A program made the position numbers and the translations under genes. A DNA stretch of 64,000 bases from Phycisphaerae bacterium (GTDB lineage: Bacteria > Planctomycetota > Phycisphaerae > Tepidisphaerales > Tepidisphaeraceae): positions 22,098-86,097 of the forward strand of contig BPJO01000017.1 of the NCBI GenBank assembly GCA_026004655.1, written 5' to 3'. Shown here piece by piece: positions 38,273 to 46,492 of this stretch. How positions within the stretch are numbered: the first letter of the stretch is position 1; each line of letters opens with the position of its first letter. The notes beneath the pieces were generated by a model. It searched no databases, was not told where the DNA came from, and was given only the letters and a program-made list of their open reading frames with translations.

Positions 38273-38795
38273 ACAGACTCCACGCAAAAGGGTTCAAAAC
38301 GGTTCGATCCAGCCAGTAGTAAACAGGTTTGCTCGGGTCGTCGGGGTCCACGCGGTTCATACCGCAAGTCTGAAAAAGCGGGTGCGCCCTTCCCATCCTC
38401 GCCGAGGATTCGACGTATCGGGTCGGACACCGACAGATCGTGTCCTGAACCAGTCGTCGGGCCAGACCGATCGATCGAAACTGAGGATGAATAATCACCC
38501 GGCTGATGGTTCGAAGGTTCTGGTTGATCCATTTCAGTCGGTCGGACAACGACCAGGATTTCATTCCGAAAACCCGTTGACGAGAGGACTGAAACGGGGT
38601 CGGATACGACAGGACCACGACCCCGACGGGTCTGAGATCCCCTTGACGTTCGAACCAAGCCACCCGAACCAGCGACCAGGTGGCAGGAAAACCGGTCCGG
38701 TAGTGGAAACGATGTAGCATCCGGTATTCGCGGACGCCCCCTGTTCGGATCAGGATTTTTCCCGGTAGAAAATCAAAAATGTCATCCGGTATCAT
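38238..38795 (-). CDS. GNAT-fold protein (COG2401/Mom-like) next to terminase
   Basis: 185 residues with one GNAT domain. Motif A is SRVIIHPQFRSIGLARRL (about 98-115), preceded by HYR (31-33) and PVGVVVLSY (57-64), and followed by FQTCGMNRV (141-149). This pattern is known from the acetyltransferase half of COG2401 proteins and is related to the DNA-modifying Mom GNAT of phage Mu. The ABC ATPase half of COG2401 appears as a separate gene at 39332. Overlap with terL by 35 bases implies translational coupling, hinting at modification of packaged DNA or of packaging proteins. The true substrate is unknown. Confidence 0.6.
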   Translation of the reverse strand: MIPDDIFDFLPGKILIRTGGVREYRMLHRFHYRTGFPATWSLVRVAWFERQGDLRPVGVVVLSYPTPFQSSRQRVFGMKSWSLSDRLKWINQNLRTISRVIIHPQFRSIGLARRLVQDTICRCPTRYVESSARMGRAHPLFQTCGMNRVDPDDPSKPVYYWLDRTVLNPFAWSLYGPDDTRSDAG

Positions 38796-38804
38796 AAAGT
38801 GCCT

Positions 38805-39335
38805 ATGTCAGATCAGGTGATTTGTCCGGATTGCGGCGGGGTTATCGGGGGATCAGAAGCGGACGGGGTGAAAGTGTGTCATTGTCACCCGGTCGATTAC
38901 CACCCCGACCCCGAACTGGCCGACCGAACCGAGTCGCGGCTTCGTTCGGAACAGGCGGGTATCCCCGTGGTGGAAAAGATCTGTCGGATCTGTGGGAAGG
39001 ATTTGTCGGGACACCGACGACTCAAGGACCGATACGGATACATCTGTCTGGACTGCGATCTTCGGGAAAGACAAGCCGTCGAACTGGGTCTGGTCTCCTG
39101 TGGTGAATGTGGGAAAAAGCTCAAACCCGAAGGTCTGATCGACTATCACGGGACAAAAATTTGTCGACGGTGTTACGCAGACCACCAAGAAGTCAGCAAG
39201 TTCAAAGCCCCCCCACCGAAACTGGACCAGCACGACGCGTATGAGAAAAAGCGGTTGTACATTTTACTGGTCATTGCTATGGTTCTGGGATTGATCGGTC
39301 TGTTGTCCTGGTGGGAGATTCTCGGGGGTAACTAA
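38805..39335 (+). CDS. Multi-zinc-ribbon protein with C-terminal membrane anchor
   Basis: 176 residues starting at MSDQVICPDCGG; the ATG at 38805 has TATCAT, a -10-like element, 9 nt upstream. Three or more Cys pairs form zinc ribbons: CPDCGG, CRICGKDLSG with CLDCD, and CGECGKK with CRRC. A C-terminal helix (about 151-171, LYILLVIAMVLGLIGLLSWW) anchors it. The function is unknown. It is divergent from the GNAT gene with only nine bases between the two ATGs, and its stop overlaps the end of the ABC ATPase gene. It may not belong to the phage-like operon. Confidence 0.6.
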   Translation: MSDQVICPDCGGVIGGSEADGVKVCHCHPVDYHPDPELADRTESRLRSEQAGIPVVEKICRICGKDLSGHRRLKDRYGYICLDCDLRERQAVELGLVSCGECGKKLKPEGLIDYHGTKICRRCYADHQEVSKFKAPPPKLDQHDAYEKKRLYILLVIAMVLGLIGLLSWWEILGGN

Positions 39336-39967
39336 AGGGTCGGTTGTCGGACACGGTATTCGCCGAAGTCGCATTCGACGAGGATGTCGGGTTGAAGCGC
39401 ACAGACCAGGTCGTCATGACCGGTGACGATGATCGCACGCAACGGAGTCTGGTTTCGGACGATTTTCCTCAGAGATCTCGCGACGATCATAGCAGTCACC
39501 CGATCCAGGAGGGAGGCAAACTCGTCCATGGCGATCACCGCAACACCGTCGTCGGTCGACGACCGGACGATCATCATCGCCAGGATCAGACGCCATCGTT
39601 GACCGTCGGACAGTTCCGAGGGTTGTTGCAGGTACGTCCATGCTTCGGCCAGTCCGACGCGGGACAGGATCATCAACGCTTGTTCGATCCGGTCCCGGGG
39701 GTTCAACGGGTCGATTTGTCGACAAAGAACGTCAATGACCGGGTCGTTATCGAACCGGATATCGGTCGGTTCGATCCATCGAACCTGGTGTGCGTGATAG
39801 AGTTTTATTTTTCGCAACAATTGTGATTTACCGCTTCCGCTGGGACCGGTAATCATTAGGACCTGTCCGGGGTCGGGAAAAACGTCCGGGACCGAATCGG
39901 GAAACAATCGGGGAAACCGGACGGGAAGATCGAACAACGAACGGATCAGAGGAACGACCGAGGACAT
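39332..39967 (-). CDS. ABC ATPase, COG2401-like, in the terminase operon
   Basis: 211 residues with AAAGGAG ten bases before the ATG. The nucleotide-binding domain is complete: Walker A GPSGSGKSQL (41-50), signature LSDGQRWR (119-126), Walker B AVIAMDEF (143-150) and the switch His in VTGHDD. No membrane partner exists nearby, so it is not an obvious transporter. The LSDGQR signature and the separate GNAT neighbour resemble a split form of COG2401, where an ATPase and an acetyltransferase are fused. It may act on DNA or a protein complex with the GNAT protein. Precise function is unknown. Confidence 0.7.
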   Translation of the reverse strand: MSSVVPLIRSLFDLPVRFPRLFPDSVPDVFPDPGQVLMITGPSGSGKSQLLRKIKLYHAHQVRWIEPTDIRFDNDPVIDVLCRQIDPLNPRDRIEQALMILSRVGLAEAWTYLQQPSELSDGQRWRLILAMMIVRSSTDDGVAVIAMDEFASLLDRVTAMIVARSLRKIVRNQTPLRAIIVTGHDDLVCALQPDILVECDFGEYRVRQPTL

Positions 39968-40083
39968 GATTCAAACTCCTTTTGAACGGACGAAAACCGA
40001 CGGGTCGGGGTGTTCCGGATCGACGTTTTCTGACAAAGACGAAACACCGGGCGTGAAAGGATCCTCAGGAAGTCACGACCGGT

Positions 40084-40512
40084 TCAGGGGATCCGACGAC
40101 GAACGGGAGTGAGCATTCCCTTGGCGAAACTCAACTGTTCTTGGATCACCGAAACACTCAACCCGTGACGACGGGACAGATGTCGGATCGAAGCCCCACC
40201 GATGAAATAATCACAAGCCAGATCCCGGATCGGATCGGGTAACGGGCATCCGGGTTCCAGAAGTTTTCGTACGGTGGAAGAACCCAGCCTCAGACGGATC
40301 GCACGGATCCGTCTGCTGACGTGTCCGGAGTTCATTCTCACGATCGAACCGATGGTACGACGAGAGGCGCCGAGTTCTAAAAGTTCGAGGATGGTCCGGT
40401 CGGTCGGCGACAACCACCGCCAGGCCCGACGGTCCGACCGATACGATGATGACGCGGGGGGTGGTACGTATCCCCGCCCGGACCGCTGGTCCGGTTCGAT
40501 CAATGTTCGCAT
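40084..40512 (-). CDS. Double-HTH DNA-binding protein upstream of the ABC ATPase
   Basis: 142 residues. Two helix-turn-helix-like stretches are visible: LSPTDRTILELLELGASRRTIGSIV (about 34-60), similar to sigma-factor region 4, and FIGGASIRHLSRRHGLSVSVI (about 103-123). The N-terminus is basic and Ser/Pro-rich. As the first gene on the same strand as the ABC ATPase, GNAT and terL genes, it could be their regulator or a small terminase subunit, which also often uses an HTH. A good promoter (-35 TTGACT, -10 TAACAT) lies upstream. The family is not recognised with certainty. Confidence 0.55.
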   Translation of the reverse strand: MRTLIEPDQRSGRGYVPPPASSSYRSDRRAWRWLSPTDRTILELLELGASRRTIGSIVRMNSGHVSRRIRAIRLRLGSSTVRKLLEPGCPLPDPIRDLACDYFIGGASIRHLSRRHGLSVSVIQEQLSFAKGMLTPVRRRIP

Positions 40513-40557
40513 CTCAACCCCACTTTCCGGGACAGACGATTCTGACCCATCGGTCGT

Positions 40558-40586
40558 ATGTTAGGTATTTGTAAGGTAAAAGTCAA
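40558..40586 (-). promoter_or_regulatory. Promoter of the double-HTH gene
   Basis: Minus strand: TTGACT (40586-40581), 17-base spacer, TAACAT (40563-40558). This is the best sigma70-like promoter in the window and would drive the HTH/ABC ATPase unit. The predicted leader is about 38 nt. Confidence 0.55.
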
Positions 40587-40590
40587 GTCA

Positions 40591-40612
40591 AAAATCCCCG
40601 TCCCGTGGGGGA
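40591..40612 (-). terminator. Possible terminator of the PilZ gene
   Basis: TCCCCC/GGGGA arms (40595-40599 and 40607-40612) surround a short loop, with ATTTTTGAC downstream on the minus strand. It is next to the -35 box of the HTH promoter. Confidence 0.5.
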
Positions 40613-40653
40613 GCCGGAAACATGGGGAGCGGTAAAATATATTTTAAGTTATT

Positions 40654-41022
40654 TTATAGTACTGACTTACGAAAATGTATCGCCATTTCGAATCGTCCCC
40701 CCGTGATGGGCCTGGAGCGAACGACCTCGGCTAGGTATTTGCGGACTTTCCCCGAAACGTCGGGGATCTCGATGCGGCATTGTTGTCCGACCGACAACGG
40801 TTCACGAAGTAAGAACGTCGTCTCCGACAACGACCCGTCCCGGGTCAGGATGTCGTAAGAAGCGCCTTCTCCGAACGGGTCGAGGAGGACGAGTCGGGCT
40901 TTGGTCTGGACCGGGCCTCGGTTCGAAGTCCGTCTTTCAGACAAGCTAGCGCGAGGCGCGTCGGGAGTTGACGATCTGGACATAAACGAAACGTTCGATT
41001 CACGATGTCGGGTCGGATTCAT
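40654..41022 (-). CDS. PilZ-domain-like protein
   Basis: 122 residues from the ATG at 41022; the frame runs up to 41136 and another ATG lies at 40983, so the start is uncertain. After a Ser/Arg-rich N-terminus, the RxxxR-like part (RRTSNRGPVQTKARLVLLD) and the beta-barrel motifs (LREPLSVGQQCRIEIPD, LAEVVRSRPITGGRFEMAIHF) match PilZ, the c-di-GMP-binding domain. The strict RxxxR and D/NxSxxG signatures are incomplete. It is likely a c-di-GMP effector or a degenerate PilZ. Confidence 0.6.
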   Translation of the reverse strand: MNPTRHRESNVSFMSRSSTPDAPRASLSERRTSNRGPVQTKARLVLLDPFGEGASYDILTRDGSLSETTFLLREPLSVGQQCRIEIPDVSGKVRKYLAEVVRSRPITGGRFEMAIHFRKSVL

Positions 41023-41379
41023 CCTTGATGACTCGTTGGGACTGGTGAGGTGTTCGACCAACCCGCAGCGGAGATGACCTGAAAGATCCTGATTTGAACA
41101 GGTCGGTTTCCGAGAGACCCCGCTTCGGGTGAACACCCGTCTTTCATCGTGACAATTTTATTCCAAACTTCAAGAGGTAAAAAAAATTACACCCGTCGGT
41201 TCGATTTTCACGACCGGTCGAGGTGTCCTGTATTTTGCAACAAGTTCTGGCCTGTTTGTGTAAAAGCGTGTGAATGCACGGGTTTTGCATTTGTCGGTCA
41301 AACCGCCATAATCGTATCCCCGGCGGTTTTGGCCCACGTCGGTCGATTTCCAAACAAGTGGTGTTCTCAGGGATATCGG
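41023..41379. other. Spacer between PilZ and the M28-like operon
   Basis: A 357-base stretch. An in-frame extension of the downstream gene to 41149 exists but has unlike codon use and an odd Cys-rich product, so it is treated as non-coding. One candidate promoter is TTGCAT (41285-41290), 18 bases, TAATCG (41309-41314), which would drive the operon starting at 41380. Confidence 0.4.
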
Positions 41380-44244
41380 ATGATCACACGCTTCCCGAAG
41401 TTTTTCTGGCCGATCCTGATCGGTTGGTTTATTTGTTCTTCTCCGGTCCGGGCGGACTTTGATACCGTTCAGTTTCAATCCGACCTCCGGGCGCTGACCG
41501 ACGTCTCTTCCCGAGCGATCGGGTCTCCGGGGTATGAAAAGGCCCGGGATTACATCAGATCCCAGATCCAGTCTCTGGCCGGTTCCGGGGTCGAGCTGAA
41601 AGAACACACGTATTCCATGATGGTCCCCCGGACCTGGCGGAATCAACTCATCGTCGGGGAACAAACCGTTTCGGTCTACCCCTTTTTCCCGTCGAGTGTC
41701 CGACTGAACACGACCCCTGAAACCGGGATCAGCGGTCAACTCATTTATTGTGGGAACGGGAAGTATCCCCAGATCCCGTCTTCCAAACTCCAGGGGAATA
41801 TCGCCGTCCTGGAAGCTTCCAGCGAGGATGCCTGGAAAACCGCCCACTATTTCGGTGCCAAAGCCGTCCTCATCCTCGGGGGACCTGAAGTTACCAACCA
41901 GAATCTTCGTTCTCATGAGATGTTGATTCCGATCAACGTTCCACGGTTTTATCTCCCGGATGAGGCTTTGGCACGACGAATCCGCGAGTCGACCGAACCT
42001 TTGGAGGCCCGTCTAATCGTCCAATCCGACTGGGTGCGTGTCCGGGCCAGCAATTTGTACGCGTATGTTCCTGCCCGAGACCCGTTACCACCGACCTCCG
42101 ACCGTGGCAACGCCAACAAAGCCTGGGCGGCTTTGACCATCGTCAGTTCGTATGACGCAAGCGGTCTGGTCCCGGACTATTCCCCCGCAGCCGGTCAGGC
42201 GGTTCAACCGGCGGCGGCTTTGGGGATGCTTCGGGATTTTGCCCAAAACCCACCACGAAGACCGGTCCTGTTCGTTTTCACCGGTGGGGATTCGATGAAC
42301 TTCCAGGGAACCCGTCAGATGCTGATGGCGTTTGGCGATCCCCCGGCCAAATGGCGTGAAGTGCTTCGGAGACAGGTCGAACCTGCCCTTTCCACCACCC
42401 GGTCGATGATCGAACAGGCCCGGGCTTTGGACGGTGATCCGACGCGTCTGGATGTTGTCAAAAACCGGGAGCTGATCGACCGAATCATCAAAATCATCGA
42501 AACCGATATCGCTTTGGAACAGGACGAACTGTTTCGTCTGAGGGTTTTGCCCGAAGATCAGATCACCCCCGAAACCCGTTCACGGATGAAACAGCTGGAG
42601 TCCCGTCAGTTGGATTTGGGACGACTCAAATACCTCTTCGGGACCAAACCCACGGAACTGAACGAACGGTTTGGCGAACAGGCCCGCGCCTATCTCGATC
42701 GGCTTTTGATACGTTTGGGGGATCGTCCCGAGGTCGGGGAAGGTCTTTTGCAACAGTGGCAGAACCGTGAACAGGCGCTTCAAACACGGATCGGTCTGTA
42801 TGAATGGTTGGCCGGTCGGATCAATTCCGACACCCCGGGCGGCGTGGCCCGCTCGTCGGATCCCAACCCCCGTTACAACAACGACCGGTTGATCGAACTG
42901 ATGGTAGGACTGGATATTTCGGACCTCGGTCAGCGGATCGGTCCGATGTACTGGGGACGTTGGTCTTGGTCGTCATCGATCACGCTGATCCAGGAACACC
43001 GGGAATGGTTTGACCGTCAGTCGCGTCTTTTTGCGGAAAAGAACCCGACGGTTTCGGGTTGGTATTCGCAGATCGCGGGGGTGGTCGATTTTGAACCGTT
43101 GAAGCTGACCCGTACTCCGATCTCGTTTCTGATGTCGGGCCTGGGGTTATCGACCGAAATGGGTTTGGCTTGGGGGGTTCCGGCGTTCAGCATGACGACG
43201 TTGGAAGATCTTCGTCCGCGTCGAGACACTCCTTCCGATACCTTGGACCGGTTGAACATCGATTGGGTTTCCAAACAGGCCGATGCGGTCAATCGGTTGT
43301 TTCAGGTCGCCTGGGCTGATCCGAAGTTTCTCGGTCAGCCCGAGTACCGTCGGAACACCAATCAGTTCGAGGGTCAGGTGGTTTCGACGGCTTCGGGGAA
43401 ACCGATCCCTGACCTTCCGCGTGAAGGGTTTCTGGCCACCTACACTTACATCGCCGGTCCGCGCAAGATTCCCTCCGTCCGATGGTTGCCTTATACGCTC
43501 GGGGTCCGACGTACCGAAGTCGTCGATTGTGATTCCGAAGGACGTTACTTCTTTGAAGCCCTTCCTCGTCTGAGCGACCTGAAACAGATGATCGTCAAGG
43601 TATATCGGCTTCAGCCCGGTTCCGGAAAGATCATCGCTTGTACCGATCTTGGTAAACAGGCTGGGGACATCAAACAGACGGTCAATCTCGATCAGGACAT
43701 CGTCCCGGTGAAGTCGGTGGTGTTCAACTCGGAGGAGTTCACGATTTCCGGGTTGTATGACCCTCGATTTCTCCAGTCTCTGGGGGAAGTCCAGTTGATG
43801 GACGCGCGTCGAAACGCCGAACCCCAACGGTTTGACGCGATGCTTCAGTCCCAGATGATGTTTGGGACACTCGAACCCGGGTCCCGGGCATATCTTTTAT
43901 TTCGTTACGGGAGGATCGGTAACCGAATCATTCTCCTGAACATGCCCCAGACCCCGGACCAGCAACGAAAGGGTCTGCGCGGGGCGGGGTTGGGATATAC
44001 CGTCGAGCAGCTCAACAACCTCGGTCCGTTGGCGATGGTGACGGCTAGGGATTTCTGGTTCCTGAACCAGTCCCGGATCGAGGAATACCGAAAGGCCGGG
44101 GTCAGCAGTGACCTGATCGATCAGATGCATCAAAACGCCTGGAAACAGCTCCAACAAGCCCAGGAATCCTTCCGAAACAATGACACCCCCCTCGATGATG
44201 CGCAACGCCACCGGCGCCTGGGCCGACGAAGCCCGGGTCTATGA
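41380..44244 (+). CDS. Degenerate M28-family peptidase-like protein
   Basis: 954 residues from the ATG at 41380, with AGGGA just upstream. A signal peptide (1-25, ending VRA) is followed by the start of the M28 fold (SRAIGSPGYEKARDYI) and a PA-like insert (100-200). The metal sites have decayed: the HxD region reads SSYDASG (His lost), the bridging Asp region reads GQAVQP, the catalytic Glu-Glu reads TGGDS, and the last ligand region reads RRDTPSDTLD (His replaced by Asp). Long helical insertions lie between these, and beta domains follow. It is probably a non-catalytic binding protein for the transport operon it heads. Confidence 0.7.
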   Translation: MITRFPKFFWPILIGWFICSSPVRADFDTVQFQSDLRALTDVSSRAIGSPGYEKARDYIRSQIQSLAGSGVELKEHTYSMMVPRTWRNQLIVGEQTVSVYPFFPSSVRLNTTPETGISGQLIYCGNGKYPQIPSSKLQGNIAVLEASSEDAWKTAHYFGAKAVLILGGPEVTNQNLRSHEMLIPINVPRFYLPDEALARRIRESTEPLEARLIVQSDWVRVRASNLYAYVPARDPLPPTSDRGNANKAWAALTIVSSYDASGLVPDYSPAAGQAVQPAAALGMLRDFAQNPPRRPVLFVFTGGDSMNFQGTRQMLMAFGDPPAKWREVLRRQVEPALSTTRSMIEQARALDGDPTRLDVVKNRELIDRIIKIIETDIALEQDELFRLRVLPEDQITPETRSRMKQLESRQLDLGRLKYLFGTKPTELNERFGEQARAYLDRLLIRLGDRPEVGEGLLQQWQNREQALQTRIGLYEWLAGRINSDTPGGVARSSDPNPRYNNDRLIELMVGLDISDLGQRIGPMYWGRWSWSSSITLIQEHREWFDRQSRLFAEKNPTVSGWYSQIAGVVDFEPLKLTRTPISFLMSGLGLSTEMGLAWGVPAFSMTTLEDLRPRRDTPSDTLDRLNIDWVSKQADAVNRLFQVAWADPKFLGQPEYRRNTNQFEGQVVSTASGKPIPDLPREGFLATYTYIAGPRKIPSVRWLPYTLGVRRTEVVDCDSEGRYFFEALPRLSDLKQMIVKVYRLQPGSGKIIACTDLGKQAGDIKQTVNLDQDIVPVKSVVFNSEEFTISGLYDPRFLQSLGEVQLMDARRNAEPQRFDAMLQSQMMFGTLEPGSRAYLLFRYGRIGNRIILLNMPQTPDQQRKGLRGAGLGYTVEQLNNLGPLAMVTARDFWFLNQSRIEEYRKAGVSSDLIDQMHQNAWKQLQQAQESFRNNDTPLDDAQRHRRLGRRSPGL

Positions 44245-46441
44245 CGCCGTCCAGAAAATGGCCAACGACGTGATTTACGCAGCCATTTTCCTGCTGCTGT
44301 TGTCCGTCCCGTTTGCCTTCTGCATGGAACGATTATTGATCGGAACAACCAACATCTACAAACAGATCGCCTACGGCGCGTGCATTTTTGCGGTCATGGC
44401 GCTGGCGTTGTGGACGTTTCATCCGGCGTTCAAGATCAGTTCCAGTCCGCTGATCATCATTTTGGCTTTTGCCATCATTTTGATGTCGATCGTGGTCATT
44501 AGCGTGGTGTATTCACGGTTCGACACCGAACTAAAACGAATCCGTTCCGGTCGAGGCAGCGTCGAAGGCGCCAGCTTCGCTCGGGCAAGCGTGCTGATGA
44601 GCGCGGTCATGCTGGGCATCGCCAACATGCGACGTCGCAAGTTTCGTACGGCATTGACCGCGATCACCGTCGTGCTGATCACATTTGCGGTGCTATGTTT
44701 CACGTCGGCTTCACGTTACCAGAGCACCATTTCCCTGCCCGTCGGGATCGACTCTCAGTACCCCGGACTGTTGCTTAGACAGCGCGGGTTCCGGTGGATG
44801 CCGATCGAGATCATCGACAGCCTACAAGCGGCGTATCCGGGCAAAAACTTTGTCCAACGGTGGTGGACCCTGGATGCGTGGGACAACAAAAATCAGGTCC
44901 ATCTGGTGGTACCGGGAACGCAGGACCCGCCTGCCCGGGTTCTTCCGCTTCAGGCGATGCTCGGTCTGAGCCCCGGAGAAAGTCAGCTCAGCCCCATCGC
45001 TCAGGTCGTGACTCACTTCGACCGACTGGAAAAAGGGGAACAGAACATTATTTACCTCTCGCAGGCGACGGTCGATCAACTCAAAATCAAGGTCGGTGAC
45101 TTTATCGAACTAGGCGGAATACGCCTGCAATTGGCCGGGACCTATGACGCAACCGACTTCGACCAACGGGTATTGATGCTTTCGGGTTCCTCCATCGCGC
45201 CCTTGAAATATACTGCCGGGGCGTTGGACGCCAGCGGTCGTCGTCTGACGGATGTCAACGTCGATTCCCTGGACCTCGACGCCTCTGCTTCGGCCGCCGA
45301 GGCCGATGCGACTTACGAACACCTGACGTCGTCTCAGTTCGGGATCATTCCCGCGTCGGTGTCGCGGTCGTTGGAGAACTCATCCCTTCGGACCATCGGG
45401 GTGCGTATTGCCGATCCTGAACTTCGTCCCACCGAACGGGATCAAGCCGTCAGAACGGTGGTGGACGATGTTGTCAAACGGTTTGCCTTGGCGACCTTTG
45501 CCGGGTACTCCGACGGTGTGAAGCTGGTGTCGGCCAGCAACCTGTCGTCGATCGGTGGCGGGGCGCAGGTCGCGATCCCGTTGGCGATCGGTGGGTTAAT
45601 CATCTTCAACACGATGATGGGATCGATCGCCGAACGTCGTCGGGAGATCCATGTTTACACCTCGCTGGGGCTTGCGCCCCTGCACGTCGGGGCGTTGTTC
45701 GTCGCCGAAGCCTTGACCTACGGTCTGATCGGTTCGGTGTTTGGTTACATCATCGGACAAGGGGCAGGTACGGCACTTTTGAAGATGGGTTGGTTGGGGA
45801 ACGTGACGTTGAATTATTCGGGGACCAGCGCGATGCTGACCTTGAGTCTGATCCTGTTGATCGTGTTGCTATCGGCGTTGGTCCCTGCCCGATTGGCCAG
45901 CAAAATAGCCGCCCCGAGTATCGAACGATCCTGGAAAGTGCCCGTACCCAAGGATGATCAGATCATCGCGTCGTTACCGTTCACGATTAACCGTACCGCC
46001 GCAGAGGGGGTCGTGGCGTATTTGGCCGAGTTCTTTGAAGCCCATCAGGAAGGTTCGATCGGGAAGTTCTCTGCGGGCAAGGTCGAGGGATTTGCCGGGA
46101 TAGGCGAAGACGGGAAACCGACCCGCGGACTCAAAACCGTCGTCTGGTTGACCCCCTTTGACCTGGGCGTACGTCAACACCTGCTTCTGCTGATCCATCC
46201 TGGCGAGTTCGAAGAGATCTACGAAGTCCAGGTCGTCCTTCAGAGACTCAGTGGGGACGACGGTAGCTGGTGGCGAATGAACCGGAGTTTCCTGACCGAG
46301 TTACGGAAACAGTTCCTGCAATGGCGATCACTAAGCCCCCAAAGGATGAAAGAATATGTCGAACAGTCCCGAGCGATGTTCGCCCGGGTTCCGGATCAGG
46401 TGGTTACCACCGACACCGGTGAGGAAGTCCGACTCGTTTGA
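44180..46441 (+). CDS. FtsX/MacB-type ABC transporter permease (large)
   Basis: 753 residues. It overlaps the end of the M28-like gene by 65 bases, implying coupling; internal ATGs at 44198 and 44201 are alternatives. Membrane helices lie at about 35-55, 65-80 and 90-110, plus one at about 157-177 (RTALTAITVVLITFAVLCFT). A large periplasmic part (about 180-455) is followed by three FtsX helices (QVAIPLAIGGLIIFNTMMGS, then ALTYGLIGSVFGYIIGQG and LTLSLILLIVLLSALVPA). The C-terminal 150 residues are soluble. This family extracts lipoproteins or peptides mechanically. It probably pairs with the permease at 49901 and the ATPase at 50994. Confidence 0.72.
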   Translation: MTPPSMMRNATGAWADEARVYDAVQKMANDVIYAAIFLLLLSVPFAFCMERLLIGTTNIYKQIAYGACIFAVMALALWTFHPAFKISSSPLIIILAFAIILMSIVVISVVYSRFDTELKRIRSGRGSVEGASFARASVLMSAVMLGIANMRRRKFRTALTAITVVLITFAVLCFTSASRYQSTISLPVGIDSQYPGLLLRQRGFRWMPIEIIDSLQAAYPGKNFVQRWWTLDAWDNKNQVHLVVPGTQDPPARVLPLQAMLGLSPGESQLSPIAQVVTHFDRLEKGEQNIIYLSQATVDQLKIKVGDFIELGGIRLQLAGTYDATDFDQRVLMLSGSSIAPLKYTAGALDASGRRLTDVNVDSLDLDASASAAEADATYEHLTSSQFGIIPASVSRSLENSSLRTIGVRIADPELRPTERDQAVRTVVDDVVKRFALATFAGYSDGVKLVSASNLSSIGGGAQVAIPLAIGGLIIFNTMMGSIAERRREIHVYTSLGLAPLHVGALFVAEALTYGLIGSVFGYIIGQGAGTALLKMGWLGNVTLNYSGTSAMLTLSLILLIVLLSALVPARLASKIAAPSIERSWKVPVPKDDQIIASLPFTINRTAAEGVVAYLAEFFEAHQEGSIGKFSAGKVEGFAGIGEDGKPTRGLKTVVWLTPFDLGVRQHLLLLIHPGEFEEIYEVQVVLQRLSGDDGSWWRMNRSFLTELRKQFLQWRSLSPQRMKEYVEQSRAMFARVPDQVVTTDTGEEVRLV

Positions 46442-46492
46442 GCCGGACGCAAGGGTTGGTCGTAAACAATGACAAGCGAGATGTAACAGTCC

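Noticed and set aside
41149..41379. In-frame extension of the M28-like protein
   Set aside because: The extra 77 residues are Cys-rich and unlike a signal peptide, whereas the ATG at 41380 starts one and has AGGGA ahead.
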